A DNA stretch of 64,000 nt from Alphaproteobacteria bacterium. Lineage in GTDB: Bacteria > Pseudomonadota > Alphaproteobacteria > Micropepsales > Micropepsaceae. The notes below the pieces were generated by a model. It saw only the letters and a list, made by a program, of their open reading frames with translations, ran no database searches and was not told where the DNA came from. Both the position numbers and the translations under genes were made by a program. The stretch covers positions 124,001-188,000 of the forward strand of contig WGNJ01000013.1 of the NCBI GenBank assembly GCA_016124635.1, in the 5' to 3' direction. Shown here piece by piece: positions 26,192 to 34,217 of this stretch (the stretch's first letter is position 1; each line of letters opens with the position of its first letter).

Positions 26192-26641
26192 TCATTGGCT
26201 CGCGATCTTCAGCATAAGCGGACCGGCGATCGCGAGCGCCTTTCGCTCATCGGCCGGCAACGCAGCGATGGCTGCGGTCAGATGTTGCAGCCGCCGTGCA
26301 CGCCCGCGTTCCATCAGCGCCTGACCTTTCGCCGTCGCCGCGATCTTGATGCCGCGCCTGTCGGCGGCATCCGTCGTCTTGCGCACGAGGCCGTCGGCCT
26401 CGAGTTCCGCGACCAACCGCGACATTGTCGGCGCGCGCACCTGCTCGGCGCCTGCGAGATCGTTCAGGCCCTGAGGTCCGCCGAACACCAGGACCGAGAG
26501 CGCCGAGAGCTTCGGCGCGGAGATCTGCGCTTCGCTGTCGAATTTGCGCAAACGCCGCAAGAGGCGAAGCGCGCCCGAGTGCAGCTTCTCGGCGATCTCG
26601 TGCATGCGCTTAGCGTCGGTGGGGGGTAAGGCCTTCGTCAT
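26192..26641 (-). CDS. MarR-family transcriptional regulator
   Basis: From ATG 26641 the protein has 149 residues, the normal MarR length; the longer frame would cover the operator. The winged helix spans about 40-110 (LSALSVLVFGGPQGLNDLAGAEQVRAPTMSRLVAELEADGLVRKTTDAADRRGIKIAAT). MarR proteins are dimeric repressors released by small phenolic or other ligands. It is divergent from the VOC gene with a palindrome between them, the usual layout for a MarR repressor and its target. Confidence 0.92.
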   Translation of the reverse strand: MTKALPPTDAKRMHEIAEKLHSGALRLLRRLRKFDSEAQISAPKLSALSVLVFGGPQGLNDLAGAEQVRAPTMSRLVAELEADGLVRKTTDAADRRGIKIAATAKGQALMERGRARRLQHLTAAIAALPADERKALAIAGPLMLKIASQ

Positions 26642-26651
26642 CGTTCTTGAC

Positions 26652-26668
26652 TTAGTTAGCAAAACTAA
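26652..26668. promoter_or_regulatory. Putative MarR operator between marR-like and VOC genes
   Basis: TTAGTT (26652-26657) and AACTAA (26663-26668) form a perfect inverted repeat with a 5-bp spacer, in an AT-rich 35-bp stretch just upstream of both start codons. Palindromes of this TTAG...CTAA type are typical of MarR-family operators. Confidence 0.6.
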
Positions 26669-26714
26669 ATATATTATGAGCGACGATGAAGAAAAAGGCA
26701 AGGAGAACGCCGAC

Positions 26715-27110
26715 ATGACCGCTCAAGCCTCGGCTGACGCCAAGATCAACCGCATCGAACAGATTCATCTGCCCGTGAAGAACTTGGCAAAGGCAACCGA
26801 ATATTATCGCGACACGTTGGGCCTTGCCTTCATGTTCCAGGCGGCCAACATGGCGTTCTTCAATATCGGCGGCGTACGTCTGATGATCGGTGAGATCAAT
26901 TCGCCGGATCAGGGTCCAGGCTCAAGCATCGTCTATTTCAACGTGGCGGACGTGCGCAAAGCGTCGGCCGAACTCGAACGCAAAGGCATCGCCTTCGTCG
27001 GTCCCGTCGAGACGGTCAACCGCACGCCGACGCACGATCTCTTGCTGCGCATCTTCAAGGACCCAGACGGCAACTTCTTGGCACTGATGGGCGAGACGCC
27101 CCGCGCCTAA
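26715..27110 (+). CDS. VOC-superfamily (glyoxalase/dioxygenase-like) protein
   Basis: Start chosen at ATG 26715 because AAGGAG lies about 10 bases upstream; an in-frame ATG at 26676 has no such site. The product has 131 residues and a vicinal-oxygen-chelate fold: IEQIHLPVKNLAKATEYYRDTLGL with a metal-ligand-type His, and IFKDPDGNFLALMGE with the terminal Glu. The actual reaction (glyoxalase, ring-cleaving dioxygenase or drug binding) is open. It is probably repressed by the divergent MarR regulator. Confidence 0.85.
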   Translation: MTAQASADAKINRIEQIHLPVKNLAKATEYYRDTLGLAFMFQAANMAFFNIGGVRLMIGEINSPDQGPGSSIVYFNVADVRKASAELERKGIAFVGPVETVNRTPTHDLLLRIFKDPDGNFLALMGETPRA

Positions 27111-27136
27111 GGAAAATCGCCGCCAGCTTGCCTTCT

Positions 27137-29398
27137 CTATTGCAGGCCTTGCGTCACGCGCTCGGTGGCAAGCGCTTCCTTCCTCGCCTCCGGTGCACGC
27201 GACGCCGCGACCTCGACGGTGACCGAGTGCAAGACGCCTTCGAACGTGAAGGGTGGGGCGTAGTCGCTGCAGACAGGTGCGATCGACTGCCCGACATCCA
27301 TGCCGGTCGACGACACCATGACCGCCATTTCTGGAATCTCGATGCGGCCGCATTCGCGACTGTCGACTAGGAGCGTTGCCGTGCCGGCCTTGCCGTTGCG
27401 TTCGATCCGCACGCCGGCCGTGCAGCGCTTATTGGGAAGGCGTTCGGTCGATCGAACTTGGGAATGGTGATGAAAGAAGTTGTAGTCGAAGACCAGACGA
27501 TCGTCTTTGACGTAGAGAACGTAGCCGCCGTTTGCGCTGCCGCGCGCGAGTATCGCGCCGTTCGCGCCATGCTTCTCAAAGTCGGCAGTGATGGTGAAAG
27601 GTCTGTTGCCCGTGGGCGGCGCAACGTCGGCCGATTGTCGCGACACTGGTGGATAGTAGACGAAACGCGTGCGCCGCGCGGTGTTACCGCGAAATTGAGC
27701 CGTCTTGAACAGTTGCCCGCCTCTACGGTCGTCGAGCGGCAAGACACCGTAGGCTTCCGCCTCTTGCCACCACAAATCGATCAAGCTCTTCAGCTTCTCC
27801 GGGTGCCGGGTCGCAAGATCGTGAGCTTCCGAGGCATCCGCGTCGGCGTGGTAGAGTTCCCACGTCTCCGTATCGAAATCGTCGCCGATCTCGTGATAGC
27901 AGACGGCCTTCCACCCCTCGCTCCAGATCGCGCGATGGCCGAACATCTCGAAATACTGACGCTTCTTTCGTGTCGGTAATTCGGCTGCGCCCGCTCGCAA
28001 CGCATAGGCCATTGATGTGCCGTGCATCGCCATCTGCTCGACGCCGTGATGCGCCTTAGGTGCGGCGATCTCCAGGATCTCGAGGATCGTCGGCGCGATG
28101 TCGGTCACGTGATGAAACTGCGAGCGGATGGCGCCTCCCTCTTTGATCTGCGCCGGCCAGTGGACGATGAGAGGGTCGCGAACGCCGCCCGCGTGCGTGT
28201 TTTGCTTGTAGCGCTTGAGCGGCGTGTTTCCCGCCATCGCCCAGCCCCACGGATAGTTGGTGTGACTGTCCGGTCCGCCGATCGTATCGAGGCGCTTGAC
28301 CGCCTCATCGACGTTTTCGCGTAGGCCGTTGAAATAGCGCATCTCGTCGAGTACGCCGGTCGGACCGCCCTCTTGGCTGGCGCCGTTGTCCGACATCGCG
28401 ATGAACAAGGTGTTGTCCAGCTGCCCGAGCCGCGCGAGCGCATCGATGTAGCGTCCGAGATGCGCGTCCGTGTGCTCAAGGAATGCGGCGAAGGCCTCCT
28501 GCAGCCGCGCGGCAAAGCGACGTTCGTTGTCGGTGAGATCGTCCCACGCCTTCACTCCCGGATTGCGCGGCGGCAGAACGGTATCGGCGGGCACGATGCC
28601 GAGCGTCTTCTGGCGTTCGAACCAGCGCGCACGTATCGCGTCCCAGCCCTCGTCGAACTGTCCCCGGTATTTCGCCAGATAGTCGGCCGGTGCCTGATGC
28701 GGCGAATGGCAGGCGCCGAAAGCGAGGTAGGTGAAGAACGGACGGTCGGGCGCCGACGAAACATGGTCGTGCAGATAATTGATCGCCTGATCGACCAAAT
28801 CCTCGGTTACATGATAGCCCTGCTCCGGCGTCGCGGGCGGCGCGATGTAATGCTGATCGTGCACCAGTTCCGGACGGAATTGATCCGTCTCGCCCTGAAG
28901 GAATCCGTAGAAACGATCGAAGCCCTTGGCCAGCGGCCAGTTGTGGAACGGTCCCGTCGGGCTCGTTTCATGCATCGGCGCCAAATGCCATTTGCCCACC
29001 ATGTAGGTGCCGAAACCCTGCTCGCGCAGAACTTCGGCAAGCGTTGCGGCCGAGCGAGGCATCGCGCCGCGCATATTCGGAAAGCCGGTGTCGAAATTCG
29101 AGATCGCACGCATACCGACCGCATGATGGTTGCGGCCCGTCAGCAGGCAGGCGCGCGTCGGCGAACACAGCGCTGTCGTGTGAAAATTGGAGAAGCGCAG
29201 TCCCCCGCGCGCCAAGCGATCGAGATTGGGCGTTGCGATGGTTGAACCGTAATTGTTGAAATGCGCGAAGCCGACGTCGTCGAACACGACAATGACGACA
29301 TTGGGGGCACCGGCTTTGGGGCGCGCGACCGGCGGCCACCATGGCGTCGAATCTTTGACGGTTCGTCCGATGTGTCCCTGAAAATCCGAATTGCTCAT
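27137..29398 (-). CDS. Arylsulfatase (formylglycine-dependent sulfatase)
   Basis: From ATG 29398 the protein has 753 residues. VVIVVFDDVGFAHFNNYGS provides the calcium-binding Asp pair. C78-S-P-T-R (CSPTRACLLTGR) is the sulfatase signature whose cysteine becomes formylglycine, and VGKWHLAP follows. The C-terminal 190 residues form a beta-rich domain, so the size fits the long arylsulfatases of soil bacteria. No signal peptide is visible at this start, so a cytoplasmic location or a missed upstream start must be considered. No formylglycine-generating enzyme gene lies nearby. The gene stands alone. Confidence 0.92.
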   Translation of the reverse strand: MSNSDFQGHIGRTVKDSTPWWPPVARPKAGAPNVVIVVFDDVGFAHFNNYGSTIATPNLDRLARGGLRFSNFHTTALCSPTRACLLTGRNHHAVGMRAISNFDTGFPNMRGAMPRSAATLAEVLREQGFGTYMVGKWHLAPMHETSPTGPFHNWPLAKGFDRFYGFLQGETDQFRPELVHDQHYIAPPATPEQGYHVTEDLVDQAINYLHDHVSSAPDRPFFTYLAFGACHSPHQAPADYLAKYRGQFDEGWDAIRARWFERQKTLGIVPADTVLPPRNPGVKAWDDLTDNERRFAARLQEAFAAFLEHTDAHLGRYIDALARLGQLDNTLFIAMSDNGASQEGGPTGVLDEMRYFNGLRENVDEAVKRLDTIGGPDSHTNYPWGWAMAGNTPLKRYKQNTHAGGVRDPLIVHWPAQIKEGGAIRSQFHHVTDIAPTILEILEIAAPKAHHGVEQMAMHGTSMAYALRAGAAELPTRKKRQYFEMFGHRAIWSEGWKAVCYHEIGDDFDTETWELYHADADASEAHDLATRHPEKLKSLIDLWWQEAEAYGVLPLDDRRGGQLFKTAQFRGNTARRTRFVYYPPVSRQSADVAPPTGNRPFTITADFEKHGANGAILARGSANGGYVLYVKDDRLVFDYNFFHHHSQVRSTERLPNKRCTAGVRIERNGKAGTATLLVDSRECGRIEIPEMAVMVSSTGMDVGQSIAPVCSDYAPPFTFEGVLHSVTVEVAASRAPEARKEALATERVTQGLQ

Positions 29399-29436
29399 GA
29401 CGGCGTTCCCACGATTGTCCTTAAGTGGGTTCGGCA

Positions 29437-29577
29437 ATGACCGCCGCCCACACTTTCAAAGTTCAGATCGAGGGAACTGTGCTACCGCGCGTATCTTGGT
29501 TCAACCGGCTTGTGCGGGCCGACGTCGAAGCACGGAGAGGGATCGACGCCCTCCGATCCGGTCGCCTCGCGGATTAA
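29437..29577 (+). CDS. Possible 46-residue protein, low confidence
   Basis: An ATG at 29437 opens a frame of 46 codons ending in TAA at 29575, in the space between the sulfatase start and the next gene. The product would be moderately basic with no membrane segment and no recognisable motif. There is no clear ribosome-binding site. It may be chance. Confidence 0.2.
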   Translation: MTAAHTFKVQIEGTVLPRVSWFNRLVRADVEARRGIDALRSGRLAD

Positions 29578-29608
29578 CCCGGCGGGAATTCGCCGCCGAC
29601 GGTCATGA

Positions 29609-30316
29609 TTACGACACCCAAACGACCGAGGTACCGATGAGCGTCCAGCCGTGGTCACTTTTTTCGAACAGAAAGAAAAAGCCGCCGCCGCAAAATCCGT
29701 GGCAGATGTTCTCAGCATAGAGCAAAGCATGTTGCCCGTGCGGCGACAGGCCGACCGGCGTCAACTGCCAAAGCGCAGCTTCGTCCCTGTTCTGAAAAGT
29801 AAGCAGCGCATAGAGCTTTGCCCGGCTGCGGAACAACTCTCCTGGTCCGTCATAAAACGATGGACCATCAGCGCCTTCGAAACATTCGCGTAGAAGCTGC
29901 GGATTGCTCGACTCGACAGCCGCAAAATATTCGCCAGTATCGATATTGAACTGCGCCCCTTTACCTGCCGCGTCGAGACCGCCGCGTGTAAAGGTTCGAG
30001 CGGAATAAGGGGCTTGTCCGGACTTGAATGAACTTCCGACGTGGATCGGAAACCGGTCGTGCCAGGGCGCAGTTGCGGAGCGGAACGATGCCAGTTGCCT
30101 AGACGGCAAGGAGCTGTAGAACGCGCGATAAACCGCACAGGCGTCGGCGCTGACGCGCGTGCGCCAAGACCAATCCGGCGGACGTGAGACGGCGCGGTCA
30201 ATTGCCAACAGCGCGAGCACGAGTAGAGCTATTCCAGCGCCGATGCGACCAAACGTCTTCAATTGACAGTGCCCCCGGCGATCAGCAACGGCCGTGACAA
30301 TGATGTGTGTACTCAT
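29609..30316 (-). CDS. Hypothetical membrane-anchored protein
   Basis: A 235-residue protein not recognised by family. A membrane segment at about 23-41 (FGRIGAGIALLVLALLAID) follows a short basic N-terminus. The rest is presumably periplasmic, with several aromatic and charged stretches (YRAFYSSLPSRQLASFRS, LLTFQNRDEAALWQLTP). The C-terminus contains ENICHGFCGGGFFFLFEK, with two cysteines close together, and ends on a WTLIGTSVVWVS strand. It is transcribed alone; no neighbour suggests its job. Confidence 0.65.
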   Translation of the reverse strand: MSTHIIVTAVADRRGHCQLKTFGRIGAGIALLVLALLAIDRAVSRPPDWSWRTRVSADACAVYRAFYSSLPSRQLASFRSATAPWHDRFPIHVGSSFKSGQAPYSARTFTRGGLDAAGKGAQFNIDTGEYFAAVESSNPQLLRECFEGADGPSFYDGPGELFRSRAKLYALLTFQNRDEAALWQLTPVGLSPHGQHALLYAENICHGFCGGGFFFLFEKSDHGWTLIGTSVVWVS

Positions 30317-30557
30317 GAATGTTTGAAAAGAGCCAGTTTGCGCCGAAGTTCAGATTTTGGCGAACGGCTTCCCGTTTGGCCGCTACGCTCGTTTTGGGGT
30401 CCTGCGCAGACGGACTGACCTCTCGGCGACGACGAAGGTCGGCGTAGAGGGGAAGCCGCAAATCTCGTTTCTCAATTCCGCGCGTTGACGCACGTCCACC
30501 AATTTGCGGAAGCGCACCCGCTTTGCTCGGGGGCGTCGCTCCGTCAAGACGAACGGC

Positions 30558-30659
30558 CTAGTGGTGTGTAAGCACCGACCACCCGAGATAGACGAAAATC
30601 GCGGTCGTCACGAGGATGATGACGGTCGGAAGAATTGTCGGGATTGAGTAGTACAACAT
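30558..30659 (-). CDS. 33-residue single-span membrane protein
   Basis: ATG 30659 is preceded at 8 bases by a perfect AAGGAGG ribosome-binding site (30674-30668) and the frame ends with TAG at 30558. The peptide begins MLYYSIPTILPTVIILVTT and ends YLGWSVLTHH: a single membrane helix of about 22 residues with a short polar C-terminus. It lies 71 bp downstream of the antibiotic-biosynthesis-monooxygenase-like gene on the same strand. No family is recognised; its size and helix suggest a small regulator or subunit of a membrane complex. A reading frame this well placed is unlikely to be accidental. Confidence 0.6.
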   Translation of the reverse strand: MLYYSIPTILPTVIILVTTAIFVYLGWSVLTHH

Positions 30660-30699
30660 TTGTACAGCCTCCTTCCTCTTTTCATGAGCTTGTTGAGGA

Positions 30700-30720
30700 G
30701 GGGCCGCCGGCGGCGGCCCC
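30700..30720 (-). terminator. GC-rich hairpin between the monooxygenase-like and small membrane genes
   Basis: GGGGCCGCC (30700-30708) and GGCGGCCCC (30712-30720) form a 9-bp perfect stem with a 3-base loop. It follows the stop codon of the gene at 30731. No T run follows on the minus strand, so it may only slow or protect transcript ends, leaving partial read-through into the small gene. Confidence 0.45.
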
Positions 30721-30730
30721 TAATTTCCGA

Positions 30731-31036
30731 TCAAACCTGCTGCCAGATCGATGAAACGACCGAGCCCGGATTGAACAGTCCGGCCCTGCCGGCTTCCGCC
30801 ACCGACTTCTGAAACGCCGTGTCGTTGGTGAGCTTGGTGCGTGCGTGATCCCACGCGGCGAGTGTCTCGTATTGGCTCGACAGCACATAATGGCCTACCG
30901 GGCCTCCGAGCTGCGTCAGCACACGCACGTCCGTCTCCGTCAGCTTCTTCACCTGCCGAACGACCTGGTGAAAGTACTCAGTTGCCTCGAAGTTTTTGCC
31001 GGGCGCAACCGTGAACGATACCGTTGCGATGATCAT
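30731..31036 (-). CDS. Antibiotic biosynthesis monooxygenase-like (ABM) protein
   Basis: A 101-residue protein from ATG 31036, with GGAG 8 bases upstream; a TTG two codons further up is open too. The sequence MIIATVSFTVAPGKNFEATEYF...VRQVKKLTETDVRVLTQLGG and ETLAAWDHARTKLTND fits the dimeric alpha/beta ferredoxin-like ABM fold. Members include small cofactor-less oxygenases and many proteins of unknown role. It may be co-transcribed with the 33-residue membrane protein. Confidence 0.75.
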   Translation of the reverse strand: MIIATVSFTVAPGKNFEATEYFHQVVRQVKKLTETDVRVLTQLGGPVGHYVLSSQYETLAAWDHARTKLTNDTAFQKSVAEAGRAGLFNPGSVVSSIWQQV

Positions 31037-31228
31037 CGCCAAATCTCCATCTTGTTGTGTTGGATAGATGGCGGCGCACTTCCGCGCGTCGTCGAAACGC
31101 CATGAACGGGTTCCTGAAACCTCCCTTCTCCTGGCGCAAGATAATAATACGCGTTATTGGGCGCTCGACTTTGATCTCGATCATGGGGCGCACCGGGAAC
31201 ACAAGAACGCGCGACAACGTCGGTGCGA

Positions 31229-31636
31229 CTAAAACGCCACGCAGATGTTCTGATCGACCCGCATGACGGACTCTTGAGCGAAGTCGCGTTTGTAGCTGTC
31301 GATGATCGCAGTGATTGCCGCGTTGTCAGCGGGCGTCCCGTCGTGCACGCGGATGAGGAGCTTGCTGTTTTCGCTGATCGTGCGCTTCGCTTCCTCGCTC
31401 AGCCATGCACCGCGGACGTCCGCGACCGAGAAGCCTTGCGGGAAGCGCGGCGTGATCTCGCGCTCCACGAAGCGCCGCCATTCGCGCGGGCTCACAGCGC
31501 CGCTCTTCGTGCTCAAGCCGAAATAGAGCTGCGTTTGAACGGCAGGCTTACCTGCGACACATGACGCGGGAGTGGGCGTCATCGTGCTGCATGCCGCGAG
31601 CGCAAGCGCGACGAGCGACGCAACGACGATCCTCAT
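31229..31636 (-). CDS. DUF3574 lipoprotein
   Basis: From ATG 31636 a 135-residue protein with a lipoprotein signal ending in Cys16 (LALAAC). QTQLYFGLSTKSGAVSPREWRRFVEREITPRFPQGFSVADVRGAWL is the characteristic core of DUF3574, a family of small exported proteins of unknown function. The start codon overlaps the stop of the upstream membrane protein gene by ATGA, so the two are coupled. The long N-terminal extension of the frame is antisense-like and is rejected. Confidence 0.83.
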   Translation of the reverse strand: MRIVVASLVALALAACSTMTPTPASCVAGKPAVQTQLYFGLSTKSGAVSPREWRRFVEREITPRFPQGFSVADVRGAWLSEEAKRTISENSKLLIRVHDGTPADNAAITAIIDSYKRDFAQESVMRVDQNICVAF

Positions 31637-32250
31637 GCCATGATCCCCGACCAGCGCAAGGCCAGCCAAACGGTAACGGCGACGATCAGCGTTTGCACGA
31701 TCAAGAACGGCCACATCACGCGCGGATTGAGCCAATTCCAATCCTTCGCTTCGCCGTAGGCCGCAAGCCCTTCCGACAACGTGTAGAGACCGAAGGCGGC
31801 CGCGAGCGCGGCCAAGCCGCCCGAGCCCGCAACACCGATCCACACGAGCACGCGGCTTGCGATATGTCCGACGAGTGCAATCACGCGCTCGATGGCAAAG
31901 TTGCGCCAAGTCATGACTTGCACCGGCGCCTTAGAGTCCTTTCGCCGCCTCTTGTGCTCCGCCTCGATGCCGCCGCCGAACGCCGCGGGCAGCAAGAGCA
32001 GGAATTCGACCGTCGCTGCGCCGAGCGCATAGGCGACCGCCTCCCAGACGGTTGCGTCCCAAATCAAAAACACCGTCGCCGCGAGCCCGAGTTCGCACAC
32101 GGTCGCCCACAGTCCTGACAGAACGGCTGTCACCCAATCGCGAAACTCGAGCGTCACGTTGCGCTGGAAGAGGACGTCGCCCGTGATCTTCAGCGCGACG
32201 GCGATGAACCAGGCGCCGCCACCGATCAAAACCCAATGCAGAAACAGCAT
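31633..32250 (-). CDS. Hypothetical four- to six-span membrane protein
   Basis: A 205-residue protein with hydrophobic segments at about 5-25, 42-65, 68-90, 120-150 and 180-200. A charged cytoplasmic-type loop (EAEHKRRRKDSKAPVQ) lies around 97-112. No family is recognised with certainty. It is the first gene of a two-gene unit with the DUF3574 lipoprotein, joined by an ATGA overlap, so a shared envelope function is likely. Confidence 0.7.
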   Translation of the reverse strand: MLFLHWVLIGGGAWFIAVALKITGDVLFQRNVTLEFRDWVTAVLSGLWATVCELGLAATVFLIWDATVWEAVAYALGAATVEFLLLLPAAFGGGIEAEHKRRRKDSKAPVQVMTWRNFAIERVIALVGHIASRVLVWIGVAGSGGLAALAAAFGLYTLSEGLAAYGEAKDWNWLNPRVMWPFLIVQTLIVAVTVWLALRWSGIMA

Positions 32251-32394
32251 GAAACGGCGCGCCCGTCAGGTACGATTCGACAAGCTTCAGACTCTCACAG
32301 CGCGGCGCCGAAGACCAACCGAGGGTCCCCCGTTCACCGCATTTACGTCGATGCTAGCGGCCTCTAACGTGGTTCGACAACAAGGAGAACGCCG

Positions 32395-34032
32395 ATGGCG
32401 AGCGCGCACCGCAAATTCTGGGGCTGGGGGACAGAGGATCAGACGGCCACGCCTGACGAGCGGGCGCTCATCACCAAGGCCCTAGGCGCACGCTTCCAGA
32501 CCGCGCTTCCGACGCCCGTCGCCCCACCAAAGGTCGAGGAGATTGTGCTGCCGGCGTCGCGGCTTTCGACCCCCGCAAATCTAAAGCGCATTGCCACCAC
32601 GGACCCGCGCGAACGCCTCATCCATGCCTACGGCAAATCCTTTCCGGATTCCGTGCGCATGTTTCAGCGGCACGTGCCCCATCCGCCAGACGTCGTCGTC
32701 TATCCGGAAAGCGATGCGGACATCGCGGCAGCGCTTGACTGGGCGAGCAGTGCGGGCGCCGCCGTTGTTCCTTTCGGCGGTGGCTCGAGCGTCGTCGGCG
32801 GCGTCGAGTGCGATGTCGGCGGCAGCTACAAAGGAGTGATCACGATTGATCTCGCGCGTCTCGACCGTGTGCTGGAAATCGATCGTCAGAGCAGAGCCGC
32901 GCGCATCCAGGCCGGTACCTACGGGCCCGCGCTCGAAGCGCAATTGAAGCCGCATGGCCTGACGCTGCGCCATTTCCCGCAGAGCTTCGAATTCTCGACT
33001 CTCGGCGGCTGGATCGCGACGCGCTCCGGCGGTCACTACGCCACGCTCTACACGCACATCGATGATTTCGTGCAAAGCCTGCGCGTCGTGACGCCAGCGG
33101 GCACGATAGAGACGCGGCGCTTGCCGGGTTCGGGCGCGGGTCCGCAGCCTGAGCGTCTTTTCCTCGGCTCCGAGGGAATATTCGGCATCATCACCGAGGC
33201 CTGGATGCGCGTGCAGGACGCACCGAAATTCCGCGCCAGCGCCACCGCGAAGTTCGCCGATTTCTTCGCCGGAGCGCGGGCCGCTCGCGCGCTCGGCCAA
33301 GCGGGCCTCTATCCGTCGAACTGCCGCCTGATCGACGCGGCCGAAGCGGCGGGCACCGGTGCGGGCGACGGTTCGGCAGCACTCCTCGTGCTCGGCTTCG
33401 AAGGCGCCGATCATCCGCTGGACGCATGGATGGCGCGCGCGCTTGAACTCGTGCGGGATCACGGCGGCAACGTCGAACAGCCGAAAGCGCCTTCGGCGCA
33501 TCGCGAAGGTGCCGCAGGCGCATGGCGCAATGCCTTCCTAAGGGCGCCCTATTATCGCGAGGTCATGGTGCCGCTTGGCCTGATCGTCGACACGTTCGAG
33601 ACGGCGATCACCTGGGACAAGTTCGAAGGCTTCCACACGACGATCACGAGCCGCATGCAAGACGTGCTCAAGCGCGTCACCGGAAAGCCCGGCAGCGTCA
33701 CCTGCCGCTTCACCCACGTCTATCCGGATGGTCCCGCCCCTTACTTTACTTTCCAAGCGCTCGGCCGATTCGAGGCGCTGATCGATCAATGGCGTACGAT
33801 CAAGGAAGCCGCGAACGATCTCGTCATATCGGCCGGCGGCACGATCACGCATCATCACGCGGTCGGGCGCGATCATCGCTCGGGCTACGTGCGCGAGTGC
33901 CCGCAGCTTTTTGCCGACGCATTGCGCGCTGCGAAGTCGCGCCTTGACCCGCAAGGTCTGCTCAACCCGGGCGTGCTGATCGATCCTACCGACCGGTCCG
34001 TCGGTATCCGTGGCGCGATGGCGCCCAGTTGA
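32395..34032 (+). CDS. FAD-linked oxidase, alkyldihydroxyacetonephosphate-synthase-like
   Basis: A 545-residue flavoprotein. The N-terminal FAD-binding PCMH domain carries PFGGGSSVVGGV and FSTLGGWIATRSGGHY. The C-terminal part holds the HHH motif in GGTITHHHAVGRDH and the closing segment LDPQGLLNPGVL. This combination matches alkyl-DHAP synthases and related bacterial FAD-linked oxidases, which exchange an acyl for an alkyl chain in ether lipid synthesis or oxidise hydroxy acids. Ether lipid genes are not adjacent, so a hydroxy-acid oxidase role remains possible. It stands alone, rightwards. Confidence 0.88.
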   Translation: MASAHRKFWGWGTEDQTATPDERALITKALGARFQTALPTPVAPPKVEEIVLPASRLSTPANLKRIATTDPRERLIHAYGKSFPDSVRMFQRHVPHPPDVVVYPESDADIAAALDWASSAGAAVVPFGGGSSVVGGVECDVGGSYKGVITIDLARLDRVLEIDRQSRAARIQAGTYGPALEAQLKPHGLTLRHFPQSFEFSTLGGWIATRSGGHYATLYTHIDDFVQSLRVVTPAGTIETRRLPGSGAGPQPERLFLGSEGIFGIITEAWMRVQDAPKFRASATAKFADFFAGARAARALGQAGLYPSNCRLIDAAEAAGTGAGDGSAALLVLGFEGADHPLDAWMARALELVRDHGGNVEQPKAPSAHREGAAGAWRNAFLRAPYYREVMVPLGLIVDTFETAITWDKFEGFHTTITSRMQDVLKRVTGKPGSVTCRFTHVYPDGPAPYFTFQALGRFEALIDQWRTIKEAANDLVISAGGTITHHHAVGRDHRSGYVRECPQLFADALRAAKSRLDPQGLLNPGVLIDPTDRSVGIRGAMAPS

Positions 34033-34158
34033 TCGACTGTTGCGCGGAAGTCGGACGTTGGACCAATCAAACATCTTCATTGGCGCAAATCGGCCCTTCG
34101 GCGCTTGTTGCAACACTTGTTGACCCTTGACGCAGTGGCTGAACCTCCGTGACGCCCC

Positions 34159-34164
34159 TATAAT
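34159..34164 (+). promoter_or_regulatory. TATAAT -10 box before the SRPBCC gene
   Basis: A perfect TATAAT lies 53 bp before the ATG at 34218. A -35 match at normal spacing is weak (TGGCTG at 34136); two TTGAC motifs are further upstream. Purine-rich GGGAGGGG (34201-34208) acts as ribosome-binding site. Confidence 0.4.
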
Positions 34165-34217
34165 TTCTCTAACTTGAGTCCCTGCGGAAGGAGAGCCGCG
34201 GGGAGGGGCGGGGCATC

